Assembly: GCA_964549495.1 (NCBI GenBank)
Contig: CAZJWJ010000126.1
Location: forward strand, 1 to 12,343
Direction: 5' to 3'
Source of the DNA: JACKBJ01 sp964549495
Lineage (GTDB): Bacteria; Chloroflexota; Anaerolineae; Epilineales; Epilineaceae
Length of the DNA stretch: 12,343 bases
The stretch's first letter is position 1. Each line of letters starts with the position of its first letter. The position numbers and the translations under genes were made by a program. Below, piece after piece: positions 1 to 7,267 of the stretch. The notes beneath the pieces were generated by a model, which saw nothing but the letters and a program-made list of their open reading frames with translations, had not been told where the DNA came from and searched no databases.

Positions 1-566
1 GATCCCTTCTCGACGCGGGTGACGTACTCACCGGTGCGGGTGTCGACGCGGATGATGTCGCCGCGGTCGATGAAGAAGGGGACGTTGACCGACAGGCCGT
101 TGGAGAGGGTGACCGGCTTGGTACCGCCCGAGGCCGTGTCGCCCTTGAAGCCGGGCGGGGCTTCGGTGACCTCGAGGTCGACGTTGATCGGCAGGTCGAT
201 CTGTATCGGCCGGCCGTCGTGCATCGCCAGGCCCAGCTCCAGGTTCTCGATCAGGTAGTCGGCCACGTCCTCCACCGCCGAGGCCGGCAAGGCCGGCTGC
301 TCGTAGGTCTCCAGGTCCATGAAGTAGTAGAGGTCTCCGTCGCTGTAGAGGTACTGCACCTTGCGGTTCTCCAGGCGGACGTCCTCCAGGCGCTCGTTGG
401 AGCCGAAGGTGCGCGAGACCACCGCGCCCGAGTCCAAGTCGCGCATCTTGGTCTTGACGTTGGCGCCACCGCGCCCCATCTTGACCAGCTGCTGTTCCAT
501 GCAGCGAAAGAGCTTGCCGTCGAGCTCGATGACGTGTCCGACGCGCAGCTGAGCGGCTTCGATCAT
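1..566 (-). CDS. efp: Elongation factor P (3' end cut by window edge)
   Basis: EF-P binds ribosomes stalled on polyproline stretches and promotes peptide-bond formation. The 188 visible codons match the usual bacterial length (about 185-190), so only the last residue or two and the stop are missing. The N-terminal KOW-like domain is followed by two OB-like domains. The C-terminal domain shows the EF-P signature region, with GDTASGG, KPVTLSNG, VPFFIDRGD and the terminal VDTRTGEYVTRV. The loop that reaches the peptidyl-transferase centre reads KMGRGGANVK, with Arg32 at the tip where E. coli has the lysylated Lys34. The ATG at 566-564 overlaps the dinG stop (ATGA). A GAGGAG ribosome site at 579-574 lies seven bases upstream, inside the dinG coding sequence. 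Expression is therefore probably coupled to dinG, though an internal promoter cannot be excluded. Confidence 0.97.
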   Translation of the reverse strand, partial: MIEAAQLRVGHVIELDGKLFRCMEQQLVKMGRGGANVKTKMRDLDSGAVVSRTFGSNERLEDVRLENRKVQYLYSDGDLYYFMDLETYEQPALPASAVEDVADYLIENLELGLAMHDGRPIQIDLPINVDLEVTEAPPGFKGDTASGGTKPVTLSNGLSVNVPFFIDRGDIIRVDTRTGEYVTRVEKG

Positions 567-3337
567 GACTGTTCTCCTCGCAGGAATCGGGCGGCCGCCA
601 TCGGCAGCTCGGCGGCGCGGCCGTCGAAGCGGCGGCAGGCCGGCAGGCTGTCCAGGAAGAGCGGGCCGTAGGACTTGTGATGTACGCGGCTGTCGGCCAC
701 CACCGCCACCCCGCGGTCGCGGGCGCTGCGGATCAGACGCCCGAAACCCTGCCGGAAGCGCAGGATGGACAGCGGCAGGCTGTAATCTCCGAAGGGATCG
801 TCGTAGGCCTCGGCACGGGCCTGGTAGACGGGGTCCGTGGGCACGTCGAAGGGCAGGCGCGCGATCACCAGGGCGCTGAGGGCCGGGCCGGGCACGTCGA
901 TGCCCTCCCAGAAGGAGCGCGTGCCCAAGAGCACCGTCGGCGCCTCGGGGTCGCGGAATGCCGAGAGCAGCTGATGGCGCGAGCCGTCGATCCCCTGCGC
1001 GATGACCGCGATCCCGGCCTGGCCGAGCGGCCCGCGGATCCGGTGGTAGGTCTGCTTCAGACCCCGGTAGGAAGTGTACAACACCAGGCAGCGGCCGCCC
1101 AGCGTGCCGGCCAGCTCCGTGATCAGCCGGGCCAGCCCCTCCTCGTAGCCCGGCCGGTCCGGTGGCGGCAGGTCGTCCGGCGCACAGAGCAGCACCGCCT
1201 GGTCGTAGTCGAAGGCCGGCTCGACCACCACCGCCGGCGCGTCCGGCAGGCAGAGCCGGTCGCGGATGAAGTCGAAGTCGTCGCCGGCGCGGAGCGTGGC
1301 GGAGGTCAAGACCACCGCCCGATCGGCGAAGAGCCGGTCGGCCAGCTCCGGACCGGGGTCCAGGGGCGCGCTGTGCAGGCTCAATCGGCCCGGGCCGGCC
1401 CGCTCCAGCCAGGTGACCAGGCTGGGGTGCGGGCGGGCCAGGATGGACTCCAGATGCCCGCGCAGCTCGGCCAGCTGGGCCCCCCGGCGACGCAGCGCCG
1501 CCGCGGCGCGGGCCAGCTGGCGGCCTTGGCCTGCATCGAGGGCGCCGGCCATGCCCTCCAGCGCGCCGGCGAGGCGCGAGAGCGCGCCCTCCAGCTGGCG
1601 CAGGCGCTCGCCCACGAGGTCCCAGTCGGTCTCCACCCTCAGCCACACGGCTTGGCCGCGGACCGCATCGGTCAGGCGCATCTCGCGCGCGCCCTTGCCG
1701 GCCCGCTCGACGTAGGCCTCCTCGATCGAGCCGAAGAGCGCCGCCAGGTCGGGCGCCGCTGCGCCGGCCAGGGCGCGGGTCTCGGCGATCTGGTGGGCCA
1801 GCGACTCCGTATCCAGCCCGAAATCGTCGCCGGCGGACAGCGCGCGGGCGGCGCGGGAGAGGGCGCCGCCGGGCTCGGCCAAATCCTCGAATCGGCGCAG
1901 CAGTGCCCGCGGGTCGAAGCGCAGGCCCAGGGCATCGGTGGCCACCGCCTCCAGGTGGTGGGCCTCGTCGACCACCAGCATGCGGTAGGGCGGCAAGAGG
2001 GCGGCGCCCTGGCGCAGATCGCTGGCCAGGAGGGCGTGGTTGGTGACGATCAGGTCGGCGCCGGCGGCCCGGGCGCGGGCGCGCTGCAGCCAGCAGCGGC
2101 CGGCCGCTGCGTAGTGGCAGACCTCGCCGTGGCAGCCGGCCTCGGCGCTGATCTCGGCCCAGGTCGCGCGCTCCTCCTGCTGCAGGAGCAGCTCCGAGCG
2201 GTCGCCGGTGCGGGTGCTCTGATCCCAGATCAGGAGCTTGACCACCGCGCGCAACTCCTCGTCCTCCAGGTCCGTCCGCTCGGCGAAGCGGTCCAGGCGG
2301 CTGCGGCAGAGGTAGTTGGCCCGGCCCTTGAGCAAGGCCACCCGCGGCTCGATGCCCAAGAGCGAGGCCGCTTGCGGGATGTCCTTGTCCATCAGCTGCT
2401 GCTGCAGGGCGATGGTGTGGGTGGCCAGCACCACCGGCTCGCCCTCGGCGCGGGCCGCGGCCAGGGCCGGCAGCAGGTAGGCCAGGCTCTTGCCCGTGCC
2501 GGTGCCGGCCTCGATCAGGAGGTGGTCGCGCAGCCGGAAGGTCTCGGCCACCCGGCGCAGCATCTCGCGCTGGCCGGGCCGATCCTCGAAGCCCTCGATC
2601 ATGGCCTCCAGGGCGCCGCCCGGTGCGATGCGGGCCTCCAGGTCGGCCAGGTCGAAGCGCTCGGAGCCGGCCGGCCGCGGCTCGACCGGGGCATCCAGGT
2701 CGACGCGGATGCGCGCCTCCTCCGCGGGTTCCAGTCGTGGGGGCAGCGGATCGTCCAGGGCCATCTGGAAGAGCCGGGCCGCCGGCCAGTCGCGGCCTTC
2801 GGCGAGCCGGCAGATCCGGGCCAGCAGCGCCACCGGCAGGCGCCGCGCGCGGTCCAGGAGGGCCAGGAAGAGCTGGTGGTGGGCCCGCGCGTCGGCCAGG
2901 GCGCGGTGGCTGGGGTCGGCCGTGTCCAGGGCCAGCTGCCGGCTGATGTTGGCCAGGCTGTAGCGCTCGATCTCCGGCAGGAGCAGGGTCGAGAGCTCGA
3001 AGGTGTCCAGGCCGGTCGTCTCGAGCATCAGGCCGCGGCGGGCCAGGAAGCGCAGGTCGTGGCCGACGCTGTGGCCCACCGGCGTGGCGCCGGCCAGGAA
3101 GTCGCGCAGCTCCTCGCGCAAGGCGTCGAAGGAGGGCGCGCTCTCCAGGTCGGCCCGACTCAGACCGGTCAGCTGGCGGGAGCGAGCCGAGAGCTCGACC
3201 TCGGGTCGCACCAGGCTGTCGAAGACGGCCAGCTCGCCGGAGGCATCGAATCGCAGCGCCGCCACCTCGATGATGGCGTCGCGGTCCGGGTCGAGCCCGG
3301 TCGTCTCCAGATCCAGCGCGACGAAGCTGCCTTGCAA
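563..3337 (-). CDS. dinG: DinG-family helicase with N-terminal DEDDh exonuclease domain
   Basis: A 924-residue XPD/DinG-type superfamily 2 DNA helicase fused to a DnaQ-like 3'-5' exonuclease, probably acting in repair or in resolving unusual DNA or R-loop structures. Exonuclease motifs: Asp9/Glu11 in DLETTG, Asp94 in GHDLRF, and His144/Asp149. Helicase motifs: Walker A EAGTGTGKS at 276-284, DEAH at 457-460, LTSATL at 677-682, and motif VI QGFGRLIR at 863-870. Cys344, Cys402, Cys407 and Cys415 sit between Walker A and DEAH, as expected for the iron-sulfur cluster of DinG/XPD helicases. The open frame continues upstream across moxR, but homology begins at residue 1 here. The start chosen is TTG at 3337, since there is no in-frame ATG or GTG close to the exonuclease domain; a GGGA stretch upstream is only a weak ribosome site. 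The TGA stop overlaps the efp ATG. Confidence 0.93.
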   Translation of the reverse strand: MQGSFVALDLETTGLDPDRDAIIEVAALRFDASGELAVFDSLVRPEVELSARSRQLTGLSRADLESAPSFDALREELRDFLAGATPVGHSVGHDLRFLARRGLMLETTGLDTFELSTLLLPEIERYSLANISRQLALDTADPSHRALADARAHHQLFLALLDRARRLPVALLARICRLAEGRDWPAARLFQMALDDPLPPRLEPAEEARIRVDLDAPVEPRPAGSERFDLADLEARIAPGGALEAMIEGFEDRPGQREMLRRVAETFRLRDHLLIEAGTGTGKSLAYLLPALAAARAEGEPVVLATHTIALQQQLMDKDIPQAASLLGIEPRVALLKGRANYLCRSRLDRFAERTDLEDEELRAVVKLLIWDQSTRTGDRSELLLQQEERATWAEISAEAGCHGEVCHYAAAGRCWLQRARARAAGADLIVTNHALLASDLRQGAALLPPYRMLVVDEAHHLEAVATDALGLRFDPRALLRRFEDLAEPGGALSRAARALSAGDDFGLDTESLAHQIAETRALAGAAAPDLAALFGSIEEAYVERAGKGAREMRLTDAVRGQAVWLRVETDWDLVGERLRQLEGALSRLAGALEGMAGALDAGQGRQLARAAAALRRRGAQLAELRGHLESILARPHPSLVTWLERAGPGRLSLHSAPLDPGPELADRLFADRAVVLTSATLRAGDDFDFIRDRLCLPDAPAVVVEPAFDYDQAVLLCAPDDLPPPDRPGYEEGLARLITELAGTLGGRCLVLYTSYRGLKQTYHRIRGPLGQAGIAVIAQGIDGSRHQLLSAFRDPEAPTVLLGTRSFWEGIDVPGPALSALVIARLPFDVPTDPVYQARAEAYDDPFGDYSLPLSILRFRQGFGRLIRSARDRGVAVVADSRVHHKSYGPLFLDSLPACRRFDGRAAELPMAAARFLRGEQS

Positions 3338-3393
3338 GCGGTGAGGTCCCGTCGGGTGAACCGGCCCGGCGGGCGCGGCGTTTGGGGTGGCTG

Positions 3394-3423
3394 ATTCTAT
3401 CGCAGCGGCGCCGCGACCCGCAA
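3394..3423 (-). promoter_or_regulatory. Predicted dinG-efp promoter
   Basis: Read leftward, TTGCGG (3423-3418), an 18-base spacer and TAGAAT (3399-3394) fit a housekeeping sigma promoter about 57 bases before the proposed dinG TTG start. It lies back to back with the moxR promoter. The -35 box matches at only four of six positions, so this is a prediction. Confidence 0.4.
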
Positions 3424-3440
3424 GGACTCGCCGGACCCTG

Positions 3441-3449
3441 TGATACAAT
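3441..3449 (+). promoter_or_regulatory. Predicted extended -10 promoter of the moxR operon
   Basis: TGATACAAT contains a TACAAT -10 box preceded by the TGn extension. No convincing -35 hexamer lies 16-18 bases upstream, which is tolerated at extended -10 promoters. The same 12 bases (TGATACAATCGC) recur before pyrG. Transcription would begin near 3456, giving a leader of about 77 bases before the proposed moxR start. Confidence 0.5.
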
Positions 3450-3521
3450 CGCGCCTCGATCACCGGTAACGCTGCCCGGGAGCGATCCGCGCGGACACGC
3501 CGGACGGCGCACGCGACATGC

Positions 3522-3527
3522 GGGAGG
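3522..3527 (+). promoter_or_regulatory. Ribosome binding site that selects a TTG start for moxR
   Basis: GGGAGG lies five bases before TTG at 3533. The only in-frame ATG, at 3518, is just upstream of this site and would place the ribosome site inside the coding sequence. The TTG is therefore favoured. The same GGAGG-five-base-TTG arrangement occurs at pyrG. Confidence 0.65.
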
Positions 3528-3532
3528 CCTGC

Positions 3533-4480
3533 TTGAGCGACATCGATTCGATCCGTGTTGCGACCGAAGCCCTGGTCGACTCGCTCGGGCGGGTGCTCTT
3601 CGGCATGGACGAAGCCATCCGCCTGCTCCTGGCCGCGCTGCTGGTCGATGGCCACGTGCTGCTCGAAGAGGTGCCGGGCACCGGCAAGACCACCCTGGTC
3701 AAGGCCCTGGCCCGCGCGCTGGGGCTCGACTTCGCCCGGCTGCAGTTCACGCCCGATCTCCTGCCCAGCGATGTCACCGGCCTCTACTGGTTCGACCAGC
3801 GTTCGGGCAGCTTCCAGTTCCGGCCCGGACCGGTCTTCGCCCAGGTGCTCTTGGCCGACGAGGTCAACCGCGCCACGCCGCGCACCCAGTCGGCGCTCCT
3901 GGAGGCCATGGCCGAGCGCCAGGTGACCATCGAGGGCCGGCGCCACGAGCTGCCCGACCCCTTCCTGGTGGTGGCCACCCAGAATCCGATCGAGATGGAG
4001 GGCACTTTCCCGCTGCCCGAGGCCCAGGTCGACCGCTTCCTGATGCGCCTGCGCCTGGGCTACCCCGACGAAGCGGCCGAGCGGGCCATCCTGGTCCGCC
4101 ACGCGGCCGGTGGCGGCATCGAGGACATCCAGCCCCTGGCCGAGCTCTCCGACCTGGCGGGGCTGCGCGAGATCGTGCGCGGCGTGCACCTCTCCGAGGA
4201 CCTGCGGGCCTACATCGTCGCCCTGGCCCGGGCCTCGCGAGAGGATCCGGAGGTCGAACTGGGCATCAGCCCGCGCGGCGCACTCTTCCTGCACCGCGCG
4301 GCCCAGGCCCGGGCCGCCACCCAGGCCCGCGACTTCGTGACGCCGGATGACGTCAAGGCCGTGGCCATGCCGGTATTGGCCCATCGCATCCGCGTCGAGG
4401 CCAGCGCCAGCCTGCGCGGGCAGCGCGCCGAGGAGATCCTGGAGCGCATTCTGGAGACGCTCCCGGTTCCCGTCGAGTGA
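3533..4480 (+). CDS. MoxR-family AAA+ ATPase
   Basis: A 315-residue AAA+ ATPase of the MoxR group, whose members act as chaperone-like remodelers for metal insertion, envelope protein maturation or stress responses. Visible motifs: Walker A EVPGTGKTT at about 46-54, Walker B LLADEVNRA around Asp109-Glu110, and the family block ATQNPIEMEGTFPLPEAQ at 148-165 leading into VDRF (sensor region). The C-terminal helical lid contains the SPRGA segment typical of the family. The start is TTG at 3533, chosen over ATG at 3518 because GGGAGG lies five bases before the TTG. It is the first gene of a three-gene operon. Its stop overlaps the GTG of the DUF58 gene (GTGA), so it is probably produced in fixed proportion with its partners. 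The exact client is unknown. Confidence 0.94.
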   Translation: MSDIDSIRVATEALVDSLGRVLFGMDEAIRLLLAALLVDGHVLLEEVPGTGKTTLVKALARALGLDFARLQFTPDLLPSDVTGLYWFDQRSGSFQFRPGPVFAQVLLADEVNRATPRTQSALLEAMAERQVTIEGRRHELPDPFLVVATQNPIEMEGTFPLPEAQVDRFLMRLRLGYPDEAAERAILVRHAAGGGIEDIQPLAELSDLAGLREIVRGVHLSEDLRAYIVALARASREDPEVELGISPRGALFLHRAAQARAATQARDFVTPDDVKAVAMPVLAHRIRVEASASLRGQRAEEILERILETLPVPVE

Positions 4481-5700
4481 GCCCGACCTTCCCCTGGCGG
4501 GGCCTTGGCATCGGGATGCTCTTGGCCGGCATCCTGCTCTCGGCCCCCTGGCTGGTCCAGCTGGGCCTGGCCCTGCTCCTGGTGGTCGGCCTGGCCCGCC
4601 TGTGGACGCGCTTCGCCCTGCGCCGGCTGCGCTACGAGCGCCGTATCCGGCCGCGGCGGGTCGAGGTGGGCGAGACGGCGCGGCTCGAGTTGCGCCTGCA
4701 GAACGACAAGCCCCTGCCGCTGGCCTGGCTGCGCCTGCGCGACCGGGTGCCGGAATCGCTGGAATACGAGGGCGCCTTCCTGGAGCCCTCCACCCGGCCC
4801 GGCAAGCGCAGCCTCATCCTCCTGACCGCCCTGGGACCCTACCGCCACATGACCTGGCGCTACCGGGTGGACTGCCCGCGCCGCGGCCACCATCTCTTCG
4901 GTCCGCTCGAGCTGCGCTCCGGCGACCTCTTCGGGCTCTTCGAGACCCGCGAGGAGCGGCCGGCGCCCGACCGTCTGGTGGTCTTTCCCAAGCTGCGTAC
5001 GCTGCCGGAGCTGGGCTTTCCGGCCGGCGAGCCCTTCGGTGGCCGCAGCGCGGACCGCGTGCTCAACCGCGACCCGCTGCGCCCGATGGGCCTGCGCGAC
5101 TACCAGCCCGGCGACCGCCTGCGCGAGGTGCATTGGAAGGCCAGCGCGCGCCTGCCGGGCGCGGGCCTGCAAGTCAAGCTGCTCGAGCCGGTCAGCCGGC
5201 CGGCCGTGCTGGTGGTGCTCAATATCAATACCCAGAGCCACATGGCCCTGGGCGTCGACCCGGTGGTCCAAGAGCGTCTGATCTCGGTTGCGGCCTCCAT
5301 CGCCGCCGCCGCCGCCCGGGATGGCCACCCGATGGGCCTGGTGGCCAACGGCGTCGTGCCGGGCAGCGGCCGGCCCATCCGCCTGCCCATCGGCCAGGGC
5401 CCGCAGATCCTGCCGCGGACCCTGGATGCCCTGGCGGCCGTCGGGCCCTTCGTGCTCAGCCGGCCCGAACGCCTGCTTGCTCGCGAGGGCCGGCGGGCGC
5501 CCTGGGGTGCGACCCTCGTCTGCGTCACGGCCGTGGTCGACGAAGCGATCGAGCTGGAGCTCTTGCGCCTGGCCCGTGCCGGCCGCCGGGTGGCCCTGGT
5601 CTCCCTGGATCCCCGCTACGAGGGCCGGCCCAAGGGCGTGGCCGTCCACCGGATCCCGCCCGAGGCCTTCGCGCTGGACTTTTCGGCCGCCGAGCGATGA
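4477..5700 (+). CDS. DUF58 domain protein, membrane-anchored
   Basis: A 407-residue DUF58 protein, the usual genomic partner of MoxR ATPases. The N-terminus has two adjacent hydrophobic segments (about residues 9-25 and 27-43, separated by a short turn), which would place the rest of the protein in the cytoplasm. The family signature is clear at 206-220: LRDYQPGDRLREVHW, followed by KASARLPGAGLQVK. A beta-rich stretch before it (RIRPRRVEVGETARLELRL) resembles the Ig-like region seen in this family. The C-terminal half resembles a von Willebrand A-like fold without an obvious MIDAS triad; that is inference. The GTG start at 4477 overlaps the moxR TGA and has no clear ribosome site, so translation is probably by reinitiation. 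The end overlaps the next ATG. Biochemical function in this family is mostly unknown. Confidence 0.9.
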   Translation: MSPTFPWRGLGIGMLLAGILLSAPWLVQLGLALLLVVGLARLWTRFALRRLRYERRIRPRRVEVGETARLELRLQNDKPLPLAWLRLRDRVPESLEYEGAFLEPSTRPGKRSLILLTALGPYRHMTWRYRVDCPRRGHHLFGPLELRSGDLFGLFETREERPAPDRLVVFPKLRTLPELGFPAGEPFGGRSADRVLNRDPLRPMGLRDYQPGDRLREVHWKASARLPGAGLQVKLLEPVSRPAVLVVLNINTQSHMALGVDPVVQERLISVAASIAAAAARDGHPMGLVANGVVPGSGRPIRLPIGQGPQILPRTLDALAAVGPFVLSRPERLLAREGRRAPWGATLVCVTAVVDEAIELELLRLARAGRRVALVSLDPRYEGRPKGVAVHRIPPEAFALDFSAAER

Positions 5701-7139
5701 GCCGCAATGCCCTCGGCGGCGCCTGGCGGATGCTGCTCTTGGGCGGCAGCCTGATGCTGCTCGAATGCCTCTGGCTGGGCGCCTGGCTGCGCTGGCTGGC
5801 GGCCATGGCCGGCGACCTACGTCCGGCCGGCTTGCCCAGCCTGCTCTTCATCGGACTGAGCGCCCACTTCGGCACGCGCCTGCTGCTGGCGCTGCGCATC
5901 GATTTGGCCCGCGCCCGACTGCTCTCGATCCTGGCGGCCCTCGTCGTCTTGCTCCTGGCAGCCCGCTGGACGCTCTACCCGGCCCGCGTATGGCCGCTAT
6001 CCGCCACCGGCTGGATTCGGGACCTGGCCGCCCAGCTGGCCGCCGCGGCGGGCGACTTCAACAGCGCCGGCCTGCTCTTGGCCAGCCTGGTCTGGCTCTG
6101 GTGGCGCGGCAGCCGCTCGGGCAGCCTGCCGATCACCTTGCTGCGCGCCCGCCGCGCGGCCGGTTGGGCCCTGGCCGCGCTCGGCCTGCTGAGCCTATTG
6201 GCCGCCACCACCCGCCCGGTGGCGCTGGTGCCCTGGATCTACGGCGCGCTGGCGGCCGGCCTGCTGCTCCTGGCCCTGGCGCGATTGGACGAGGCCGGCC
6301 GCGCCTACGGCGGCTCGGCGGTGGACTTCGGCCCGGCCTGGCTGGGCCTGGTCGGCGGCGCCACCGCCGCCCTGCTGGGTGCCGTGGCCTTCCTGGCCTC
6401 CCTGATCTCCGAAGATGCCGCTTCCGATCTGGCCCGCGCCCTGGAGCCCCTGCCCACCGTCCTGCGCCGGCTGGCGGTGATGGCCTTGGCGGTGGTGGCC
6501 GGCCTGGCCGGCCGCATCGCCGAATGGCTGGCCGAACGGCTCTCGGGCCTCTTGAACATCCAGGGATTCTTGGACTGGATGGCCCAGCAGCAGCCGGCCG
6601 AGCCGACGGATGATCTGGCCGACGCGGCCGATGCCCTGGTCGGCAGCGGTGCACCGATATGGCTCCAGAACGGCCTGCGCATCCTGCTCCTGGTCCTGGC
6701 GATCTGGATCCTCCTGCGGCTCTTGGCCGGCGCGATGCGGCGCTACATGGACGCCGGGGACGAGCGGGAAGGGGCCGGCGAGGCCGGCGGCGGCCTGAGC
6801 GCCGGGCGGCTGGCGGCCGACCTGCGCGAGGGACTGAGCCGCCTGGCGGGGCGTGTCGGCGGGCTGGCCGATCGCCTGGGCCGCCGGCGCGGGGTGCGCG
6901 GGCTCTACGTCCGACTCCTAACCCTGATGGAAGCCCGCCGCGCCGCCCGCCGCCCGCCCCAGACCCCGCGCGAGTTCCAGCCCGTCCCGGAGGGCCAGAT
7001 GCCGGAGGCCCGCGACGAGATCGACCGGTTGACCGAGGCCTACGTCCGGGCGCGCTACGGCGAGCGCGAGCCCGATGCCGAGGAGCTGGCCGGCCTGCGC
7101 GAAGCCTGGCGGCGCATCCGCCGGAGCGCCTCGCGCTGA
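5697..7139 (+). CDS. Multi-pass membrane protein with C-terminal DUF4129 domain
   Basis: A 480-residue integral membrane protein. I count about eight or nine hydrophobic segments, including those near residues 11-30, 45-62, 75-93, 118-137, 150-170, 175-195, 212-235, 253-275 and 325-345. They are followed by a roughly 130-residue soluble C-terminus rich in Arg. The DUF4129 signature is at the end: TPREF, then LTEAYVRARYGE. Such proteins usually lie downstream of MoxR and DUF58 genes and often carry a transglutaminase-like domain before DUF4129. I see no Cys-His-Asp transglutaminase core here. The ATG at 5697 overlaps the DUF58 stop (ATGA), with no separate ribosome site. The open frame extends far upstream through the DUF58 gene, but that part is an out-of-frame shadow. 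The likely role is the membrane component of the MoxR system. Confidence 0.85.
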   Translation: MSRNALGGAWRMLLLGGSLMLLECLWLGAWLRWLAAMAGDLRPAGLPSLLFIGLSAHFGTRLLLALRIDLARARLLSILAALVVLLLAARWTLYPARVWPLSATGWIRDLAAQLAAAAGDFNSAGLLLASLVWLWWRGSRSGSLPITLLRARRAAGWALAALGLLSLLAATTRPVALVPWIYGALAAGLLLLALARLDEAGRAYGGSAVDFGPAWLGLVGGATAALLGAVAFLASLISEDAASDLARALEPLPTVLRRLAVMALAVVAGLAGRIAEWLAERLSGLLNIQGFLDWMAQQQPAEPTDDLADAADALVGSGAPIWLQNGLRILLLVLAIWILLRLLAGAMRRYMDAGDEREGAGEAGGGLSAGRLAADLREGLSRLAGRVGGLADRLGRRRGVRGLYVRLLTLMEARRAARRPPQTPREFQPVPEGQMPEARDEIDRLTEAYVRARYGEREPDAEELAGLREAWRRIRRSASR

Positions 7140-7171
7140 ACCCCGGTCCATTCGGCGAGAGCGGCGGGCGA

Positions 7172-7180
7172 TGATACAAT
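7172..7180 (+). promoter_or_regulatory. Predicted extended -10 promoter of pyrG
   Basis: TGATACAAT, identical to the element before moxR and followed by the same CGC. No good -35 box is present. A start near 7187-7190 falls in CCCGGG. The leader of about 80 bases contains GGGAG (7190-7194) and CTCCC (7227-7231), which could pair, but no T-run follows, so it is not an intrinsic terminator. There is also no terminator after the preceding gene, so read-through from the moxR operon is possible. Confidence 0.5.
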
Positions 7181-7257
7181 CGCAAGCCCGGGAGCAATCG
7201 ATCGTGGCGTCGGCATCGGGCGGCTCCTCCCGCACTTGCCGGCGCGCCAGATGGCCC

Positions 7258-7262
7258 GGAGG
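7258..7262 (+). promoter_or_regulatory. Ribosome binding site that selects a TTG start for pyrG
   Basis: GGAGG ends five bases before TTG at 7268. The encoded protein then starts MDSQQRQTRYVFVTGGVVSS, the normal beginning of CTP synthases. No in-frame ATG or GTG is suitably placed. Confidence 0.75.
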
Positions 7263-7267
7263 CCGCC

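Noticed and set aside
677..3394. 905-codon open frame on the plus strand opposite dinG
   Set aside because: Its translation is Gln/Ala/Gly/Arg-rich low complexity with no motif. The opposite strand encodes a helicase with every expected motif. In very GC-rich DNA, antisense frames often stay open by chance.
3338..4384. Upstream in-frame extension of dinG across moxR
   Set aside because: The extra 349 codons are the antisense of moxR and the intergenic region, with no recognisable domain. DinG homology begins at the exonuclease motif just after TTG 3337.
4347..5696. Upstream part of the 930-codon frame containing the DUF4129 gene
   Set aside because: It is an out-of-frame Pro/Ala/Arg-rich shadow of the DUF58 gene. 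The membrane protein starts at ATG 5697 in the ATGA overlap.
7187..7231. CTP-sensing attenuation in the pyrG leader
   Set aside because: A GGG near the predicted start and a possible GGGAG/CTCCC stem recall the Bacillus subtilis pyrG mechanism, but the start point is not fixed and there is no terminator T-run, so the claim is not supported.
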